Below, one piece after another: positions 42,993 through 51,856 of a stretch of 64,000 bases of DNA; the stretch's first letter is position 1; each line of letters starts with the position of its first letter. Source of the stretch: Magnetominusculus dajiuhuensis (GTDB lineage Bacteria > Nitrospirota > Thermodesulfovibrionia > Thermodesulfovibrionales > Magnetobacteriaceae). Location: positions 1 through 64,000 of the forward strand of contig NZ_JBJUSG010000004.1 in the NCBI RefSeq assembly GCF_046044395.1, in the 5' to 3' direction. The notes under the pieces were generated by a model. It saw nothing but the letters and a program-made list of their open reading frames with translations. It did not search any database and was not told where the DNA came from. Position numbers and translations under genes: made by a program.

Positions 42993-43778
42993 TCAGGGCA
43001 GTAAGTCCCCCTTGGCGTAGTAAAGACTATACGCCGCTAACTCATAAACACAGTCAAACGTAGCTGCCATACCTTGCAGCGAGGGTACGAACGATGTCCA
43101 TGAGAGGTTGCCCGCCAGCGGCTTGTTTGTCGAAAATATATCCGGCGTAAGACCGATATTTTTGAACATGGCAATTGATCTTCTCATATGCAGCCACGAG
43201 GTTATGAGCAGTATCTTCTTTATTCGATTTCTCTCTGTATAAGCCTTTACGCCCCTGGCCTCGTCTAAGGTTCTGTTTACCTTTGCGTAAAGGACAAGCT
43301 TGTTTTCATTAATCCCCTGAGACGCCAGAAGTGGCTTCACTTTCTCTGCCTCATCAATGGATTTGTGTGCCTTGTTAATGGGGCAGTATGTCCATTGCCC
43401 AAGCAACAGTTGCCCGGCATGGCCAGTCTTTACAAAGTAGACCCCAGCCAGTAACCTCTCGGTGCTGCTGGTCGGGTGTACATAGTTATTGGGTATGTAA
43501 AACAGCGAATCGTTCATGGAATACCATTCAACATCCAGCACCCCTGCCAATACGACGGCAGCCTCATATTTCTCTTCAGGGTTATACGTATCCGCAACCC
43601 CCCACAGATTAGAAACCCAGTGAGATGTAAACGATATGCTGAATAAATAAAAATACAGAGTCAGACAAATTGCAAAAACCCGTCTGTTTTTCTTTGTAAC
43701 AGCAAGAAAAACCATACCAATAAAGACAAGCGTCAGCGGGTTGATTAAAACAAGCGCAACCATCTTAAATAACACCAT
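42993..43778 (-). CDS. DUF218/YdcF-like membrane protein
   Basis: A 261-residue protein with two N-terminal transmembrane helices (about 5-25 and 35-52) and a DUF218 domain: AAVVLAGVLD (about 82-91), HPTSSTERLLAGVYF (about 111), NRTLDEARGV and ILLITSWLHMRRSIAMF (about 198-214). The domain occurs in E. coli SanA, ElyC and YdcF, linked to envelope permeability and polyprenyl-phosphate metabolism; the reaction is unsettled. It is the first gene of the ketosynthase operon. The -10 box ends 5 bases before the ATG. Confidence 0.8.
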   Translation of the reverse strand: MVLFKMVALVLINPLTLVFIGMVFLAVTKKNRRVFAICLTLYFYLFSISFTSHWVSNLWGVADTYNPEEKYEAAVVLAGVLDVEWYSMNDSLFYIPNNYVHPTSSTERLLAGVYFVKTGHAGQLLLGQWTYCPINKAHKSIDEAEKVKPLLASQGINENKLVLYAKVNRTLDEARGVKAYTERNRIKKILLITSWLHMRRSIAMFKNIGLTPDIFSTNKPLAGNLSWTSFVPSLQGMAATFDCVYELAAYSLYYAKGDLLP

Positions 43779-43783
43779 GTGTA

Positions 43784-43825
43784 ATTATATATAAATTGGC
43801 AAATATATGCCAACAATTATATACT
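43784..43825. promoter_or_regulatory. Divergent promoter pair sharing a TTGGCA-N6-TGCCAA palindrome
   Basis: The palindrome at 43796-43813 has two identical 6-base arms. Each arm serves as a -35 box (TTGGCA): leftwards to TATAAT at 43789-43784, rightwards to TATACT at 43820-43825, both with 18-base spacers. A protein binding the palindrome would block or control both operons at once. The rightward start codon at 43846 has its own AAAGGAGG; the leftward one is leaderless. Confidence 0.65.
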
Positions 43826-43845
43826 ATGCACAAAAGGAGGCCGAT

Positions 43846-44943
43846 ATGCTATTTGAACCATACGTCTTAAAAGACATAAGGCTGGACAACAGGCTGGTAC
43901 GTTCAGCCACATACGAAAAGGGTGCTGACAACGAAGGATGCGTTACTCCGGAGCTGATACAACGCTACGAGGCCATTGCAAGGGGTGGGGTGGGCCTGAT
44001 AATAACAGGAGGCGCCCCCGTTCACCCATCAGGGAGGTTCGTGCCTCAGATGGTCGGGATTTACGACGATAAATACATAGACGGCCTGAGCGCACTAGTC
44101 AGCGCCGTCCATGCGCTTGGCGGTAAAATTGCCGTACAGATAGCCCACGGTGGGAGGCAGTGCTACCCGGAGCTGCTTGGTGGTGAGCTGCCGATTGCCC
44201 CGTCTGCGGTACATGAACCTGTATTGAATATTACGCCGCGTGAAATGGCTGATGAGGAGATATGGGCGATGATACACGCCTTTGGCGAGGCGGCAAGGCG
44301 GGCTAAGGCCGCGGGATTTGACGGCGTGCAGATACACGGCGCTCACGGCTATTTGGTAAGCCAATTCCTGTCGTCTCATACAAACAGGCGCACCGACAAC
44401 TGGGGCGGCGACGAAGGCAGGAGATTTCGTTTCCTTGAGGAGGTATATAAGGCCATAAGAGAGGCGGTTGGCGCGGATTACCTCGTATTTATAAAAATGA
44501 ACTCAAGTGACCACCTATGCTGTGGCGGTCTAAGGCCAGATGAGTCGCTTAGGATAGCGCAAAGACTTCAGGCCATTGGCATAGACGCGGTAGAGGTAAG
44601 CGGCGGTATGTACGAATCCAGCCTGAGACCGGCACGCACGAAGATACTACATCCTGAGGACGAGGCATACTTTAAGGAACCCGCGGCATTGTTTAAAATG
44701 TCGCTGAACATACCGGTAATACTCGTTGGAGGCATAAGAACGCGCGCCATTGCTGAGGAAATGCTGGAGTTGGGATACGCCGACCTTATTTCGATGTCAA
44801 GGCCGTTGATAAGGGAACCTGACCTGCCGAATAAGTTCAGGGCGGGCAAAGACAAGAGCGACTGTCAGTCATGCAACGCCTGTATGAATTTCAGAAAGCT
44901 TGATACGGTGAAATGTGTCCAGCTTCAAAAACTTGAGACATGA
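43846..44943 (+). CDS. Old Yellow Enzyme-family NADH:flavin oxidoreductase
   Basis: About 365 residues forming the FMN-binding TIM barrel of OYE / 2,4-dienoyl-CoA reductase N-domains. Motifs: RLVRSATYEKGAD near the start, HGGRQC (about 104), the catalytic GVQIHGAHGYLVSQFLS (about 165-181) and PVILVGGIR (about 285). The tail has Cys residues in CQSCNACMNF plus a later Cys, like the [4Fe-4S]-binding Cys group of dienoyl-CoA reductases, but the flavodoxin-like and NAD domains are absent. It probably reduces an activated C=C bond, and its divergent pairing with the ketosynthase operon suggests a polyene or enone substrate (inference). ATG 43846 is chosen for its GGAGG; an upstream ATG at 43807 lies inside the promoter. 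Confidence 0.87.
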   Translation: MLFEPYVLKDIRLDNRLVRSATYEKGADNEGCVTPELIQRYEAIARGGVGLIITGGAPVHPSGRFVPQMVGIYDDKYIDGLSALVSAVHALGGKIAVQIAHGGRQCYPELLGGELPIAPSAVHEPVLNITPREMADEEIWAMIHAFGEAARRAKAAGFDGVQIHGAHGYLVSQFLSSHTNRRTDNWGGDEGRRFRFLEEVYKAIREAVGADYLVFIKMNSSDHLCCGGLRPDESLRIAQRLQAIGIDAVEVSGGMYESSLRPARTKILHPEDEAYFKEPAALFKMSLNIPVILVGGIRTRAIAEEMLELGYADLISMSRPLIREPDLPNKFRAGKDKSDCQSCNACMNFRKLDTVKCVQLQKLET

Positions 44944-46556
44944 TTAATTCTGGCGATACCGCTGATGGCAAGGGTGGCCTGACGGCGGAGATTGTATTTA
45001 TCGCGCTGGTTATCTGTTCAGCGTTGGTGAGGGTGGTCAACATCGCCTCGCCGATACTGGAGGAACACGCCTTTCGCCAGACACAGACCGCCATAACCAT
45101 ATGGACTTTCGTAAAAGAGGGGATCAGCTTTTTTTCATACCAAACGCCGGTATTTGGACCGCCGTGGCAGGCGCCTTTTGAGTTTCCGTTGTTTCAGGCG
45201 GCGGCGGCCATAATAGTCAAGGCGGGGGTGTCCAGTATTGACGTGGCGGCAAGACTGACAAATATAATCTTTTTCTATCTCTCCGCGTTTTTTTTGTTTA
45301 TTTTGTGCGGTCGTTTTTTTAGGGAACGGGGGATAGCTTATACGATTGTGTTGTGTTATGTGTTGTCGCCTTATACGATATTCTGGAGCCGTACCAGCAT
45401 GATAGACTACGCCTCTGTGGCTTGCGCGCTTGGGTATTTTTACTTTTTCTTGCGTTTGCTTGAAGAAAATGAAATGCTCTTGTCGTTGGGCGGCGCGGTT
45501 GTCTTTGGTGCACTTGGATACCTGATAAAGATAACGACTATGCCGACGGTTGTGATTCCACTGGCCTGTTTCATGGTGAGGCAACTCTGGAATAATTACA
45601 ACAAGACAGGTGTAGGATTACTGTCCTACCTATTATCATGCCTGGTACATAAAAAGACATTTTTCATAAAACTCCTGATGGCAATTGTCGTGCCATTTGC
45701 GGCGGGTTGCCTCTGGACTATACACGCTGATAATGTCAAAAACGCTTCTTTATTTACTGAATGGCTCACATCAGGACATCTGCAGGGCTGGAACTATGGC
45801 ACATGGAAACAGAGGGTTGAATTGAGCAACTGGATGACTATCTCAGGCCATATAAAACCGTTTATGCCATTTACGTTTGTGCTTGTACCCTCTGGACTTG
45901 TTTTCGCGCTCAAACATCCGCGAAGATACATGGAGTTTATCTACACAGGCCTCTTAGGGACACTTCTGACAGTCCTCATTTTTTTTAACTTATATCGTGC
46001 ACATAATTATTACCCTATGGCGGTTACTCCGTTTTTAGCGGTGGCGGCGGGATTTGCCCTTTACCACATCTTTTTAGTCTTACTGAAATATAAAAGAGAC
46101 ACATCGGCATTACACTTAAAGGTATGTATTGCGGGAGTGTGCCTTACGTTGCTTGGATATTATTACATAAAAACCGCCACAGCATATTTAAAACTCCCGT
46201 TGATTACAAATAGATACAGCACAAGCACGATAAGCGACTTCTTAAGGACAGTAACCCCCCCTGATGAGTACATTATCATTACAGACCACCTGTGGAATCC
46301 AAGCATTCTCTACTATGCCAGACGCAAGGGCTTTATGATAAACAAAGACTACGACTACGGGGCGAGACTACTGACATTCTTCAAAGAGCACAAGTTCACT
46401 ACTATCGTCACAGTCAATGATTATCCTGAGTTGCTTGCCAACTGGAGATATGCCGTCAGGCTCTCGCCACACGGCTATAAGATTATCGGCTACAACGTCT
46501 ACAAGGTAACGGACGACCCCAAGGTATACGAGGATTATAAAAAAATTAATAAATAA
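44940..46556 (+). CDS. ArnT-like membrane glycosyltransferase (GT39/PMT_2)
   Basis: A 538-residue polytopic protein. After the first transmembrane helix comes SPILEEHAFRQTQTA (about 38-52), the GT39 loop, with Glu-Glu where many have Asp. PFEFPLFQAAAA follows and then about ten helices; the C-terminal 90 residues are periplasmic. It overlaps the reductase gene by 4 bases (ATGA), so it belongs to the same transcript and may glycosylate the cluster product or a lipid. It is only distantly similar to the GT39 at 3334-4938. Confidence 0.82.
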   Translation: MINSGDTADGKGGLTAEIVFIALVICSALVRVVNIASPILEEHAFRQTQTAITIWTFVKEGISFFSYQTPVFGPPWQAPFEFPLFQAAAAIIVKAGVSSIDVAARLTNIIFFYLSAFFLFILCGRFFRERGIAYTIVLCYVLSPYTIFWSRTSMIDYASVACALGYFYFFLRLLEENEMLLSLGGAVVFGALGYLIKITTMPTVVIPLACFMVRQLWNNYNKTGVGLLSYLLSCLVHKKTFFIKLLMAIVVPFAAGCLWTIHADNVKNASLFTEWLTSGHLQGWNYGTWKQRVELSNWMTISGHIKPFMPFTFVLVPSGLVFALKHPRRYMEFIYTGLLGTLLTVLIFFNLYRAHNYYPMAVTPFLAVAAGFALYHIFLVLLKYKRDTSALHLKVCIAGVCLTLLGYYYIKTATAYLKLPLITNRYSTSTISDFLRTVTPPDEYIIITDHLWNPSILYYARRKGFMINKDYDYGARLLTFFKEHKFTTIVTVNDYPELLANWRYAVRLSPHGYKIIGYNVYKVTDDPKVYEDYKKINK

Positions 46557-46557
46557 A

Positions 46558-46825
46558 ATGTGTGCAAAATTACGAGGGGTCAGGGCAAACGCATTAGAAA
46601 TTGCCTCCCTTATTTTTGTCATTCCGGCTTGTCTGGAATCTGTCCTTATGCCTCAGAATATGCACAATCACCATGAAACTCCCACTAAAGGGCAGATTCC
46701 AGACAAGCCGGAATGACGGAAAAGGACAAACCGGAATGATTGCATTAGGTATCCCCAGCTTTATTTTTCAAATGCGATTGCCCTGTACGAGGGGGTTACC
46801 CCCCTTCGTCTTTAATCTTATGCGG
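46558..46825. repeat. Palindromic repeat interrupted by a hairpin MITE
   Basis: The 352-base gap after the glycosyltransferase holds no credible gene. GTGTGCAAAATTACGAGGGG (46560-46579) is the first half of the dispersed repeat; CGAGGGGGTTACCCCCCTTCG and TCTTTAATCTTA (46788-46820) form the second. Between them is an inverted-repeat insertion: GGGCAAACGCATT and ATGCGATTGCCC at its ends, and inside a long stem, CATTCCGGCTTGTCTGGAAT near 46621 with its exact complement near 46700. It looks like a small hairpin element inserted into a repeat copy. Confidence 0.6.
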
Positions 46826-46832
46826 CGCGCGG

Positions 46833-46862
46833 TTGACATTGGATAGGGAAAAGTGCTACGCT
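46833..46862 (+). promoter_or_regulatory. Sigma-70-like promoter of the two-CW protein
   Basis: A perfect TTGACA (46833-46838), an 18-base spacer and TACGCT (46857-46862). The start codon GTG 46909 is about 46 bases downstream. Confidence 0.45.
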
Positions 46863-46908
46863 GATAATAGAGGGGTGTTTGGTTGGCTCCGCGAAGGAGG
46901 TATGTATA

Positions 46909-47688
46909 GTGCACGAGGACATTTATGACAGTATAAAGGATAACGGCGGCAACGGCGGCCAGAAGGTATTAGAAGCCCCGCAGGATGAGCTGCGCGATGT
47001 GATAAGCCCGGCGAAGGTGGAGAAGGTCAAGTTAAATTGCTGGGAGTTCAACAAGTGCGGACGTGAGCCTGGCGGCGATAAGGTTGAGGAGCTTGGCCTT
47101 TGTCCCGTGACCATAGCGACCTCTTTTGATGGACTGCACAGTGGTAAAAATGCTGGTAGGGCATGTTGGGCAGTTCCTTTTGCGTGTGGAGACCCGGATG
47201 GCAAAATGAGTGTTGCCAGTAAAATCAGAAAGTGCACTAAATGTGAATTTCACCACCTCGTTATCAAAGAAGAGGACAAGTATCAAAGCGCCCTGAAACA
47301 TCTGAAAAAGTTTAATAAAGAAGAAAAACAAAAAATACTCAAAGAGAAAAAAACTGAAGTATTTAAAGAGCCTGGCCTGGTAAGACATATATTCGAAAAG
47401 AGTATGCACACCGCCTACGGAGAGGACGCGGAGGTGGATTCCCTGTTCATCACGCTGCTCATAGGGTGGGTGAGCCTTTGCCCTTCGGTCAGTTTTCTGG
47501 AAGGCAGTAAGCGTATCTGCAAGGATGACCTCGTTGATGAGTTAATGGTTATTGACGCCATCGCTGACCATCCGAGAAGGCGTGCGGCTAAGACTGTGGC
47601 CAAGACTATGCTCAAGGCCGTTGGCAAACAAATCACCAGATACTTCGATCCGCTTGTGGATATCGCCAAGGTAAAAATCAAGAAATAA
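46909..47688 (+). CDS. Two-CW-domain protein of unknown function
   Basis: About 259 residues. The N-terminal region has the cysteine pattern NCWEFNKCGREPGG (about 45-58), LGLCPV, RACWAVPFACGD and KCTKCEFHHLV (about 108-118), which I recognise as the 'two-CW' domain of anaerobic and Nitrospirota/Desulfo-type bacteria, often attached to signalling proteins. The cysteines may bind a metal or Fe-S centre. The C-terminal half is a charged helix followed by a compact, unfamiliar helical domain. I use GTG 46909 because GAAGGAGG lies 8 bases upstream; a TTG at 46879 would lie before it. It converges on the hybrid kinase with 8 bases between. Confidence 0.7.
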   Translation: MHEDIYDSIKDNGGNGGQKVLEAPQDELRDVISPAKVEKVKLNCWEFNKCGREPGGDKVEELGLCPVTIATSFDGLHSGKNAGRACWAVPFACGDPDGKMSVASKIRKCTKCEFHHLVIKEEDKYQSALKHLKKFNKEEKQKILKEKKTEVFKEPGLVRHIFEKSMHTAYGEDAEVDSLFITLLIGWVSLCPSVSFLEGSKRICKDDLVDELMVIDAIADHPRRRAAKTVAKTMLKAVGKQITRYFDPLVDIAKVKIKK

Positions 47689-47696
47689 GAGTAGTT

Positions 47697-50258
47697 CTAT
47701 CTGTTTGACTGAGACAGCGGGAGTCTTACCGTGAAGGTGGTGCCCTTGCCCACTGTGCTGTCAACAATTATATCGCCAAGGTGTTCCTTTATTATCTTGT
47801 AACTTATCGAAAGCCCTAGCCCTGTGCCCACACCTACTGGTTTTGTCGTGAAAAATGGGTCAAAAATCTTTGTCTGTATCTCCGGAGGGATTCCCTTGCC
47901 GTTGTCGGTTATGGCAATCTCTATCTTTTCAGTATCGGCGGCCGTTGCGACCTTGACCTCACCTTCGCCCTCTATCGCCTGGCACGCGTTTATCAACAGG
48001 TTCATAAATACCTGGTTGATTTTTGCCGCGTAACACTGCAGCATTGGAATCTCCCCGTATTCCCTTAGTATAACAATCCTGTTTTTATACTCATGATAGA
48101 GCAGCTCAAGTGTTGTGTTCAGCGATTCATTGATGTTCATATCGGTTATATCCGCGATGTCAAGCCTTGCGAAATTCCTGAGATCCTGGACGATTTTCTT
48201 GATACGGTCTGTGCCCTCTTTAGTTTTTACGATGAGGGGTGAAATCCGCGACACTAAATAACCATAATTTATCTCCTGTTTATATTTCTCAATCTCTGAT
48301 TTGCCCTCTGTGGATGATTCAATCTTATCGTATCTTTCAAGCAGACTGAACAGCCGTTGGACAAACTTCTCAAGGTTTCCTATGTTGCCGGAGACAAAGG
48401 CAAGCGGATTGTTTATCTCATGTGCCACGCCGGCCGTTAATACCCCCAAAGAGGCCATCTTTGCCGATTGAACCAACTGCTCCTGACTTTGCTGTAACTC
48501 AGTTAATGTCCTTGATAGTTCTGAGGTACGCGCCCGCACCTCCTTCTCAAGATGCTCACTGTGTTGTTTTATCTTTTCCTCCATTTGTTTTCTTTCGGTG
48601 ATGTCCTCGCAGCTTGTGGCGATGGCGGCTACGGTACCATCGTCTTCCATTACAACGTCCGACGTCAATTGCACGGGAAATGTGCTTCCATCTTTTCGTG
48701 CGTTTAAACTTTCACGTTTCCATCTCTTTGTGCTTTTGTCAGTATTCACCCGAAACGCTATCAGCTCCTCCTCTGTCAATGGCTTGCTTAATTCCTTAGG
48801 CGCCAACATCCTGATATTGCTTCCGATGAGTTCATTGACCGCATAGCCATGTATAGCGGCCTCGGCCTCGTTTGTATAAATTATTACGCCGTCGGCGTCT
48901 GTAATGGTAAACCCTACCTGTGTTGTCTCTATGGCCTTTGTCAACAATCTAAGATTCTTATTCATTGCCGCTTCGATTTTCTTACGGTCGGTTATGTTAT
49001 GGGCTATAATTATTACGGAAACTACATTGTTTGAATCGTCAAGCTCTGGAACCGATACGGCATGAAACCACTGGACACCGTTAATCTGCATCTCCTTTTC
49101 TTGTCTTTCCCGTGACAGGATAGTCTCCCACGTCAGGTCAGTTATATTTTGAATCAAATCCGCGTCAAGCCCAGGACTAGAATGCTGATTGATATGCTTT
49201 CCGACAAAGTCTTCGGATTTGAGCATCATATAGAGGGCACCGCTTGGGTTTATATAGCGGCATATATAATCGCTGTCAATTCGGATTATCATGTCCTGGC
49301 TGTTTTCCACTATCGCGCGGAATCCAATACGGTATTCGTCTCTGCTCTGGCGCAGCTCAAGCTCCAGGGTCTTTCGTTCGGTGATATCCCTTGATACCGA
49401 AACCAGTCCAAAGACCTCGCCGGAGTCAGTGAATATCGGGTTTTTGATCGTCTCAAGATAGGTATCCCCTTCACGCCCACTTATCTTGTGCTCAATCTGA
49501 ACTGACTTTAAGGTCTCTAATACCTCACGGTCACTGTCCCGTTCTTTTGCCGCAAATGGGCGCGGGAAGAAATTATCATACGTCCTGCCTATGATTTCAT
49601 GCTCGTCAAGGCCGATGAATTCTTTAAACGCGTTATTTATTAAGACGAATCTCCCTCTGACGTCTTTAATGCTTATCATATCCCTGATTGAGGCAAGAAG
49701 GGTGGTTAACTGCGAGTTTGTCTTTGTGTTTGCCGCGATTATCCTCTCAAGTCCCCTTTTACCGTTTTCAAGATTTATAATAGCCCGATATGTCCTTAAG
49801 GCCAGGAGCATTGTTATATCAAATTTTTCGCTGGTCAATTCGGTCTTTTCCCGATAATCATTTATATCGTACTGGACGATGACGTCGTGTTTCGGTGCCT
49901 GGCCGGGCTGCCCTGTCCTTAGAATAATCCGTACGAGGTTGTTTTTCAGCTCTTCTCTGATATGTTTTGTGACAAGCAGCCCTGAGTTGTCCTCTTCCAT
50001 AACGACATCCAAAAGAATTACAGCGGTATCGGGGTGTTCCTCAATGAGCCGGTTTGCCTCGGTACCTGAATAGGCGCTGATAAACTCAAGGGACTTGCCG
50101 TCATAGACAAAGTGTTTTAACGCCAGGCGCGTCATATCGTGTATCTCCTGCTCATCGTCAACTATCATTATCTTCCAGTTTCCAGATAGAGCGGGTGCCG
50201 TATCTTCGCCAGCGTACCGATAGAAAAACATTTCAGTGTTATCGTTATGCTCAATCAC
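47697..50258 (-). CDS. Receiver-PAS-PAS-PAS sensor histidine kinase
   Basis: An 853-residue soluble kinase. A receiver domain comes first (about 27-150; KIMIVDDEQEIHD and phospho-acceptor in AVILLDVVMEED), followed by a DUF3369-like linker (YREKTELTSEKF...RTYRAIINLENGKRGLE). Three PAS domains then span about 195-600, each ending in a DITERK or NITDRK box. A coiled coil, the phospho-acceptor His in TAGVAHEINNPLAF (about 625) and an ATPase domain with DNGKGI and GTGLGL complete it. No transmembrane segment is visible, so it senses a cytoplasmic signal. It is coupled by a 4-base overlap to the membrane kinase upstream, an unusual kinase-kinase pair. Confidence 0.9.
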   Translation of the reverse strand: MIEHNDNTEMFFYRYAGEDTAPALSGNWKIMIVDDEQEIHDMTRLALKHFVYDGKSLEFISAYSGTEANRLIEEHPDTAVILLDVVMEEDNSGLLVTKHIREELKNNLVRIILRTGQPGQAPKHDVIVQYDINDYREKTELTSEKFDITMLLALRTYRAIINLENGKRGLERIIAANTKTNSQLTTLLASIRDMISIKDVRGRFVLINNAFKEFIGLDEHEIIGRTYDNFFPRPFAAKERDSDREVLETLKSVQIEHKISGREGDTYLETIKNPIFTDSGEVFGLVSVSRDITERKTLELELRQSRDEYRIGFRAIVENSQDMIIRIDSDYICRYINPSGALYMMLKSEDFVGKHINQHSSPGLDADLIQNITDLTWETILSRERQEKEMQINGVQWFHAVSVPELDDSNNVVSVIIIAHNITDRKKIEAAMNKNLRLLTKAIETTQVGFTITDADGVIIYTNEAEAAIHGYAVNELIGSNIRMLAPKELSKPLTEEELIAFRVNTDKSTKRWKRESLNARKDGSTFPVQLTSDVVMEDDGTVAAIATSCEDITERKQMEEKIKQHSEHLEKEVRARTSELSRTLTELQQSQEQLVQSAKMASLGVLTAGVAHEINNPLAFVSGNIGNLEKFVQRLFSLLERYDKIESSTEGKSEIEKYKQEINYGYLVSRISPLIVKTKEGTDRIKKIVQDLRNFARLDIADITDMNINESLNTTLELLYHEYKNRIVILREYGEIPMLQCYAAKINQVFMNLLINACQAIEGEGEVKVATAADTEKIEIAITDNGKGIPPEIQTKIFDPFFTTKPVGVGTGLGLSISYKIIKEHLGDIIVDSTVGKGTTFTVRLPLSQSNR

Positions 50259-51781
50259 GCCGCGGCCTCCTTTTTCATAACGGGGAAAATAATAGTAAAT
50301 GTCGTTCCCTTGTCCAACTCGCTCTCACATTCGATACTTCCGCCGAGTGTCTGAGTCACTATGTTATGCACAATGTGCAGTCCCAGCCCTGTGCCTCCCG
50401 CCCCCCGTTTTGTGGTAAAAAAAGGGTCGTATATCCTCCTGACGTATTCATTAGGCATACCCCTGCCGTCGTCGCTGAACCTGATAGTTACGTCATCTTT
50501 GTTGACGCTTAGCTCAATCGCCATTGTGCCTTTGGCACCAGGGCCATATGCGTGCGTGAGTGAATTCATCAGCAGGTTTGTTATGATTTGCGCTATTGCC
50601 CCGGGGTAGCTGTCCAGCTCTATATCCTCATCGCAGATGATTTTTATATTATGCTGGCGTCTCTTCATATTCGGCTGAAGACTAAGCAGTATTTCCTCTA
50701 TGTATTCCTTTAATCTGAACACTCGCCTCTCCTGTGTAATCTGGTCGGCAGACACCATCTTGAAGCTTTTAATCAGCTCGGCTGTACGCATAAGGCTTTT
50801 TAATATGAGGGAACTGCCTTGTGAGACATCGTCAATATATTCCCCAAGCCGCTCCTTGCGCAGTGAGCCCTCATCAAAGGCGGCCTTTAAGTTTTCGGTA
50901 TCACTGACAATAGTCGAAGAGAGGGTTATGCCAATGCCCACCGGAGTGTTTATCTCATGGGCGACACCGGCGAGCATCTGCCCAAGGGAGGCCAGCTTTT
51001 CCGCCTGGACTAGTTGGGCGCGGCTCTCTTTGAGGTATTTATTGGCCGTCTCTAATTCCTGCAGGTGCATGTCGCGTACCCTTTGCATTCTCTTAAGCTG
51101 GGTTATATTCTGTGCCGAGCATACTATCTCGTCTACCGTCGTGCCATCGCTGCCGTAAATAACCGACGCGGAGAAAATGACGGGGACTTTTACCCCATAT
51201 TTTGCCAGCAGCACTACCTCCACATCCTTTACATAACCATTTTTCATTATCTCATTATACAATATTTCGGCAATAGTGTCGCTTTCAAATATCTCGTCTA
51301 TGCGTTTTTTCAGCAGCTCTTCCTCAGTCCTGCCCAACATCTTATGAACAGACTTATTAACCTTCACTATCTCGCCGTCTTCTGTCAACACAATCACGGC
51401 GCTTGCGATAGTCCCGATGATGTTGTCGGTATAGTCCTTTGCCTTAGTCAGGTCATCCCTGGTCTTTTTCAGCTCCATGAGCATATTATTAAACGAATCA
51501 GCGAGGACGCCGACCTCGTCTTTAGACTTAACGCCGGTGATTTGAGAATAATTCCCTCTGGCTATCATATCAGTAAATGAGACAAATTTCTCAAGCGGGT
51601 TGGTTATGTTTCTCATGATGAGCGTAAAGATAATCCCGCTGATGGCCAAAACGACAATCAACACTAAAGCGGTGGCATAGGCGGTGATTAAATAATACCA
51701 GATTCCCCCGATTGCCAGTCCGACAAGTAAAACCATCCCCAAATAGGCTACTAATATCTTATTTCTGATTGATAGGGACAT
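50255..51781 (-). CDS. Membrane sensor histidine kinase (HAMP-PAS-HisKA)
   Basis: A 508-residue kinase. Two N-terminal hydrophobic segments lie close together (about 10-55), so there is almost no periplasmic domain. A HAMP linker (about 55-105), a PAS domain (about 118-235, ending in a PAC-like CSAQNITQLKRMQ), the phospho-acceptor His in LAGVAHEINTPVG (about 278) and an ATPase domain with DDGRGM and GTGLGLHIV follow. It overlaps the receiver-PAS kinase by 4 bases. The pair may form one phosphorelay, with the receiver of the second protein as acceptor (inference). Confidence 0.9.
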   Translation of the reverse strand: MSLSIRNKILVAYLGMVLLVGLAIGGIWYYLITAYATALVLIVVLAISGIIFTLIMRNITNPLEKFVSFTDMIARGNYSQITGVKSKDEVGVLADSFNNMLMELKKTRDDLTKAKDYTDNIIGTIASAVIVLTEDGEIVKVNKSVHKMLGRTEEELLKKRIDEIFESDTIAEILYNEIMKNGYVKDVEVVLLAKYGVKVPVIFSASVIYGSDGTTVDEIVCSAQNITQLKRMQRVRDMHLQELETANKYLKESRAQLVQAEKLASLGQMLAGVAHEINTPVGIGITLSSTIVSDTENLKAAFDEGSLRKERLGEYIDDVSQGSSLILKSLMRTAELIKSFKMVSADQITQERRVFRLKEYIEEILLSLQPNMKRRQHNIKIICDEDIELDSYPGAIAQIITNLLMNSLTHAYGPGAKGTMAIELSVNKDDVTIRFSDDGRGMPNEYVRRIYDPFFTTKRGAGGTGLGLHIVHNIVTQTLGGSIECESELDKGTTFTIIFPVMKKEAAA

Positions 51782-51856
51782 ACTGTTTCACCGGGACTAA
51801 TTATATCTGATTTTTGGCGGTGTTGTACAGGGATTTTCAAAAGGAGGGGTAGTGGG

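Noticed and set aside
46601..46846. 81-codon ORF in the repeat gap
   Set aside because: Its sequence is made of inverted repeats and the dispersed palindrome; no protein-like composition.
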